This document shows, piece by piece, positions 5,277 to 7,848 of a stretch of 7,848 nucleotides of DNA. The DNA is from Bacteroidota bacterium. Lineage in GTDB: Bacteria > Bacteroidota > Bacteroidia > Bacteroidales > JAAYUG01. A program made the position numbers and the translations under genes. The number at the start of each line of letters is the position of its first letter. The stretch's first letter is position 1. The notes beneath the pieces are model-generated. The model saw only the letters and a program-made list of their open reading frames with translations, was not told the DNA's origin and did not search any database. The DNA lies in contig JAKAMP010000112.1 in the NCBI GenBank assembly GCA_021812865.1, positions 1-7,848 of the forward strand. The letters are read 5' to 3'.

Positions 5277-6758
5277 ATGAAAACAAATTCTGCTTTCCGC
5301 CTGAAATGGCTGTTTCTGTCGTGTATCCTCCTTCTTTCCTTCACTTCGTGTAAAACCCGTACAAAGATTGACCTGCTGGCCAGTCCATCGGACAGCGTGC
5401 GCATTTTTTCATCCGACACCCTGCTGGTGAATGTCTTCAACTGGGCCAGGAAAACATCCGATGGATTTGTGGGGAAGGACAGTGATCCGGTAGGTCCCTG
5501 GTACGAGGCTGCCCTGCCCGGCAGGGAGGCATTCTGCATCAGGGATGTGAGCCACCAGTGTATAGGGGCGGAAATTCTGTGGCAGGGAAAGCAAAACCTG
5601 AATATGTTCCGCAGGTTCGTGGAGAACATTTCCGCAGGCAAGGATTATTGTTCGTACTGGGAGATCAACCGCTACAACAAGCCTGCTCCGGTGGATTATG
5701 CATCCGACGATGATTTCTGGTACAACCTCAATGCCAACTTCGACATCATCGACGCCTGCTACAAGCTGTATGAATGGACGGGCAATAAAACCTACCTCAG
5801 CGACAGCATCTTCGACAACTTCTTCCGTCAAACCCTCAACCAGTATGTGGACCGCTGGCAGTTGCAGGCCGACAGGATCATGGACCGTCCGGTACGGATG
5901 AACCGCAAGCCCGGTACCAGGCGGTTTGCCTATGCCAGGGGCATTCCCTCGTACGATGAATCGCAGGACGGCCTCACGGTGAGTGCCGACCTGCTGGGCA
6001 TGATATTCAACGGTTTTAGAACCTATGCGCAGATGCTCAACCTGCGGGGCGACAGCACAGAAGCCCTTGCCTATGCAGCCAGGGCGTCACAGTATAAAAG
6101 GCTCATCGATTCGCTCTGGTGGGACCCTGCAAGCCAGTCGTATTATGGATTCTTCAAGACCGACAGGAAATTCTACCCTGGGGGAACCGCCAACAGCGAG
6201 TTTCTGCTGTGGTATGGCGCCATGGACGATTCGGCGAGAATAGTCAAATCGCTTCGCGACATACGCAATTCGCAGGTGGAGGTGCTTTCGTACCTGCCCA
6301 TGCTGTATTACCGCTACGGGCTGAATGCGGAGGGTTATGATTTTCTTGGGAAGATATATACCGATAAACGTCGCAATTACCCTGAAGCCTCTGCAGCCGC
6401 CATCGAGGCGATCGTGCGGGGCATGATGGGCGTACAGCCGGAGGCGTCGAAAGGGCTGGTGATCACCTGTCCGCGACTGACCAACTCAACGGCCTGGACC
6501 ACGGTCGAGAACATACCCGTTTTCTGCGGGCTCATTTCAGTGAGTCACCTTTCGCAGACCCATACCTTCTTTGCGAATAAGTCGGGCAACACCGTGAACT
6601 GGCGGGCTGCCTTCCAGGGCAACTTCCCCGCGATCAAACTGAACGGGCAGAAGCTTCCGGCCAGCCATTTCAGAGATGCCGCCGGGCAGGTGCACAGCTA
6701 TGCCGATGTGGTGGTCCCTGCCGGTTCGCAGGCAGAGGCCGAAGCAGCGGGGGAGTGA
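5277..6758 (+). CDS. Six-hairpin-glycosidase-like lipoprotein
   Basis: A 493-residue exported protein. The N-terminus MKTNSAFRLK, a hydrophobic core WLFLSCILLLSFTS and Cys25 form a lipoprotein signal. The residues after Cys are basic (KTRTK), without the acidic surface-export signal, so a periplasmic-facing anchor is more likely. The body has the alternating aromatic helical pattern of (alpha/alpha)6-toroid glycosidases: LPGREAFCIRDVSHQCIGAE (80-99), SYWEINRYNKPAPVDYASDD (126-145), FWYNLNANFDIIDACYKLY (147-165), RGIPSYDESQDGLTVSADLL (221-240), and a beta-rich end after about residue 400. Candidate acid residues are D90, E129, E228 and D231; these are guesses from conservation-like patterns. 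The exact GH family is not assigned, and a non-catalytic or lyase role is possible. No SusC/SusD pair or other carbohydrate genes are in view. The upstream TTG at 5253 would add eight charged residues before the signal and is disfavoured. Confidence 0.7.
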   Translation: MKTNSAFRLKWLFLSCILLLSFTSCKTRTKIDLLASPSDSVRIFSSDTLLVNVFNWARKTSDGFVGKDSDPVGPWYEAALPGREAFCIRDVSHQCIGAEILWQGKQNLNMFRRFVENISAGKDYCSYWEINRYNKPAPVDYASDDDFWYNLNANFDIIDACYKLYEWTGNKTYLSDSIFDNFFRQTLNQYVDRWQLQADRIMDRPVRMNRKPGTRRFAYARGIPSYDESQDGLTVSADLLGMIFNGFRTYAQMLNLRGDSTEALAYAARASQYKRLIDSLWWDPASQSYYGFFKTDRKFYPGGTANSEFLLWYGAMDDSARIVKSLRDIRNSQVEVLSYLPMLYYRYGLNAEGYDFLGKIYTDKRRNYPEASAAAIEAIVRGMMGVQPEASKGLVITCPRLTNSTAWTTVENIPVFCGLISVSHLSQTHTFFANKSGNTVNWRAAFQGNFPAIKLNGQKLPASHFRDAAGQVHSYADVVVPAGSQAEAEAAGE

Positions 6759-6776
6759 AAAGCTGCGAAAGACCTG

Positions 6777-6784
6777 TAATTTTG
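6777..6784 (+). promoter_or_regulatory. Possible -7 element for the GIY-YIG gene
   Basis: TAATTTTG, the same octamer as in the promoter of the preceding gene, lies 51 bases upstream of ATG 6836 in the 77-bp gap. No TTTG is found at the expected -33 distance, so it is either a weak promoter or the gene is read through from the lipoprotein gene. Confidence 0.3.
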
Positions 6785-6835
6785 TTTGTTTGGCATGCAA
6801 TTCATCCATTTTAAATACTATCTAATCCAACTTCC

Positions 6836-7573
6836 ATGGACCTGAAATTTCCCAAAAACATTCATCCTCAGCTGGGGTACTATGTTTACCTATACCGCGA
6901 TCCTTTCACGGATGAGATTTTTTATGTTGGCAAGGGCAACGGCAACCGTGCTTTTGCGCATCTTGACGAGGTTTCGGAAAGTGACAAGGTACAGCGCATC
7001 AACAAGATCAGGAACCGGGGCGCAGAGCCTTTAATTGAGATACTTGTGCATGGACTCGAAGATGAGCTTACGGCCATGAAGATTGAGGCATCGGTAATTG
7101 ATCTTTTTGGTCTGGACAAGCTTACCAACCAGAAGAGGGGATACGAATCGCGCGAATTTGGCCGGATGACTGTTCAGCAAATTATTGCCACCTACCAATT
7201 GGAACCTGTGACCATTACCGAGCCTAGCCTGCTCATCAATCTCACCCGTACTTTTCGGTATGGCATGAGCCGGATTGAGTTATACGAGGTCACACGTGCC
7301 GCATGGAGACTGGGACCAAACCGTCAGAAAGCGATGTATGCCATGGCCGTGTATTCGGGAATCGTGCAGGAAGTGTACCGCATCGGAGGCTGGTTTCCTT
7401 TCCATTCGACACTCAGCGAAAGGCATGATGAAACTTTTCAGCAGGTAACCGATGAACGGTGGGAATTTGTGGGCAATATCGCGGAAGATGCCGTACGGGA
7501 AAAATACCTTTATAAGGATGTATCGGAATGGATGGCCCCCCAGTACCCGGTTAGTTATATCCGCTGCGACTGA
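6836..7573 (+). CDS. GIY-YIG nuclease-domain protein with C-terminal extension
   Basis: A 245-residue protein of the COG3680 / LEM3-like GIY-YIG type. The N-terminal nuclease domain shows GYYVYLYRD (14-22) for the GIY motif, IFYVGKGNGNRAFAH (28-42) for the YIG motif with the catalytic Arg38, IEASVIDLFG (83-92) with the metal-binding Glu84, and LTNQKRG (96-102) with the conserved Asn98. All expected active-site residues are present. The C-terminal part (about 130-245) has a distinct motif run, LLINLTRTFRYGMSRIELYE, then WRLGPNRQKAMYAMAVYSGI and VQEVYRIGGWFPF. It reads like a PUA/ASCH-like or small-molecule-binding domain that accompanies this nuclease subgroup; that comparison is tentative. 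It is cytoplasmic. Role unknown: DNA structure cleavage is what the family would predict. The gene ends 15 bp before the convergent TPR gene. Confidence 0.8.
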   Translation: MDLKFPKNIHPQLGYYVYLYRDPFTDEIFYVGKGNGNRAFAHLDEVSESDKVQRINKIRNRGAEPLIEILVHGLEDELTAMKIEASVIDLFGLDKLTNQKRGYESREFGRMTVQQIIATYQLEPVTITEPSLLINLTRTFRYGMSRIELYEVTRAAWRLGPNRQKAMYAMAVYSGIVQEVYRIGGWFPFHSTLSERHDETFQQVTDERWEFVGNIAEDAVREKYLYKDVSEWMAPQYPVSYIRCD

Positions 7574-7588
7574 GGCATGAAAACCATT

Positions 7589-7848
7589 TCATTTTCTCGT
7601 CCTCATCCATTTTTTGATCTCGTTCACCCTTTTTTCGGCCAGGTCGTAATAGCTGTAGGAGAGCAACTGGTTTTTTTCGGTATCGAAAGTTGAAAAGGCC
7701 ATCCTGACCTTGCGTTCCGTTCCTTCGCCCTGCCTTGCAGGCCTGGTTTTCAGAAAGGCTTCATAATAAGGAAGGCTGTTTACCGGGTCTTTCAGCTCGT
7801 TATCGTACTGCCAGGCCAGGTTATACAGCAGCATGGTATCGGAAGGGT
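7589..7848 (-). CDS. TPR-type protein, C-terminal part (runs off right edge)
   Basis: The minus-strand frame is open from the right edge (first full codon at 7846) to TGA at 7589-7591. The visible 85 residues start PSDTMLLYNLAWQYDNEL, which is a TPR helix pair with YYEAFLKTRP. A basic linker and a second helical pair (LSYSYYDLAEKRVNEIKKWM) follow to the end MRTRK. The Met near the edge is internal, because the frame continues upstream with helix-forming residues. The likely role is a TPR scaffold or surface-associated protein; the N-terminus, with any signal peptide, is outside the window. Convergent with the GIY-YIG gene. Confidence 0.65.
   Translation of the reverse strand, partial: PSDTMLLYNLAWQYDNELKDPVNSLPYYEAFLKTRPARQGEGTERKVRMAFSTFDTEKNQLLSYSYYDLAEKRVNEIKKWMRTRK

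Noticed and set aside
5409..5831. Minus-strand 140-codon frame inside the lipoprotein gene.
   Set aside because: Antisense shadow of a 493-codon gene with a clear signal peptide and promoter.
6744..6766. Inverted repeat GCAGC ... GCTGC at the end of the lipoprotein gene as a terminator.
   Set aside because: The arms are only 5 bp with a 13-base loop and no T-run follows directly.

Overview
The window looks like chromosomal DNA of a member of the Bacteroidota, probably Bacteroidales-like. The evidence is the set of matches to the Bacteroidota promoter -7 element TAnnTTTG, the general lack of Shine-Dalgarno sequences, a short Cys-ending lipoprotein signal, and the protein families present (WG repeats, archaeal-type ATPase, six-hairpin-like lipoprotein, TPR proteins). 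No rRNA, tRNA, CRISPR array or intact insertion sequence was seen.

Layout. Positions 1-375 hold the 5' part of an AT-rich TPR-type secreted protein gene on the minus strand, with an amber stop at codon 5 inside its signal peptide. Positions 376-920 are mostly debris. They include an imperfect palindrome, a fossil of a group II intron maturase C-terminus (about 638-775), and a 45-base copy of part of a gene found 2 kb away (781-825, 41/45 identical to 2779-2823). A minus-strand archaeal-type ATPase follows (921-2087). Its promoter region carries two separate 18-bp palindromes, one covering the -33 element and one touching the -7 element and probable transcription start, which suggests tight control.

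Positions 2343-4583 hold three consecutive minus-strand genes that look like one operon, in transcription order: a five-unit WG-repeat protein, an orphan 217-aa protein 11 bp later, and a protein with an N-terminal zinc-finger-like motif and a C-terminal PH/GRAM-like beta domain. None has a signal peptide, so all three are probably cytoplasmic. This trio is the least explained part of the window and the best candidate for an undescribed functional unit. The 45-base copy near the intron fossil shows that a second copy of its last gene once existed or was moved.

Positions 4584-5214 contain no convincing gene, but they do hold an orphan promoter-like pair, a Fur-box-like sequence and a stem-loop. 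The plus strand then carries a six-hairpin-glycosidase-like lipoprotein (5277-6758) and a GIY-YIG nuclease-domain protein with a conserved-looking C-terminal domain (6836-7573). The latter converges, 15 bp apart, on the 3' end of another TPR-type gene that enters from the right edge (7589-7848, minus).

Functional links between these blocks are inference. Only the WG/orphan/zinc-PH trio has the spacing and common orientation expected of co-transcribed partners.
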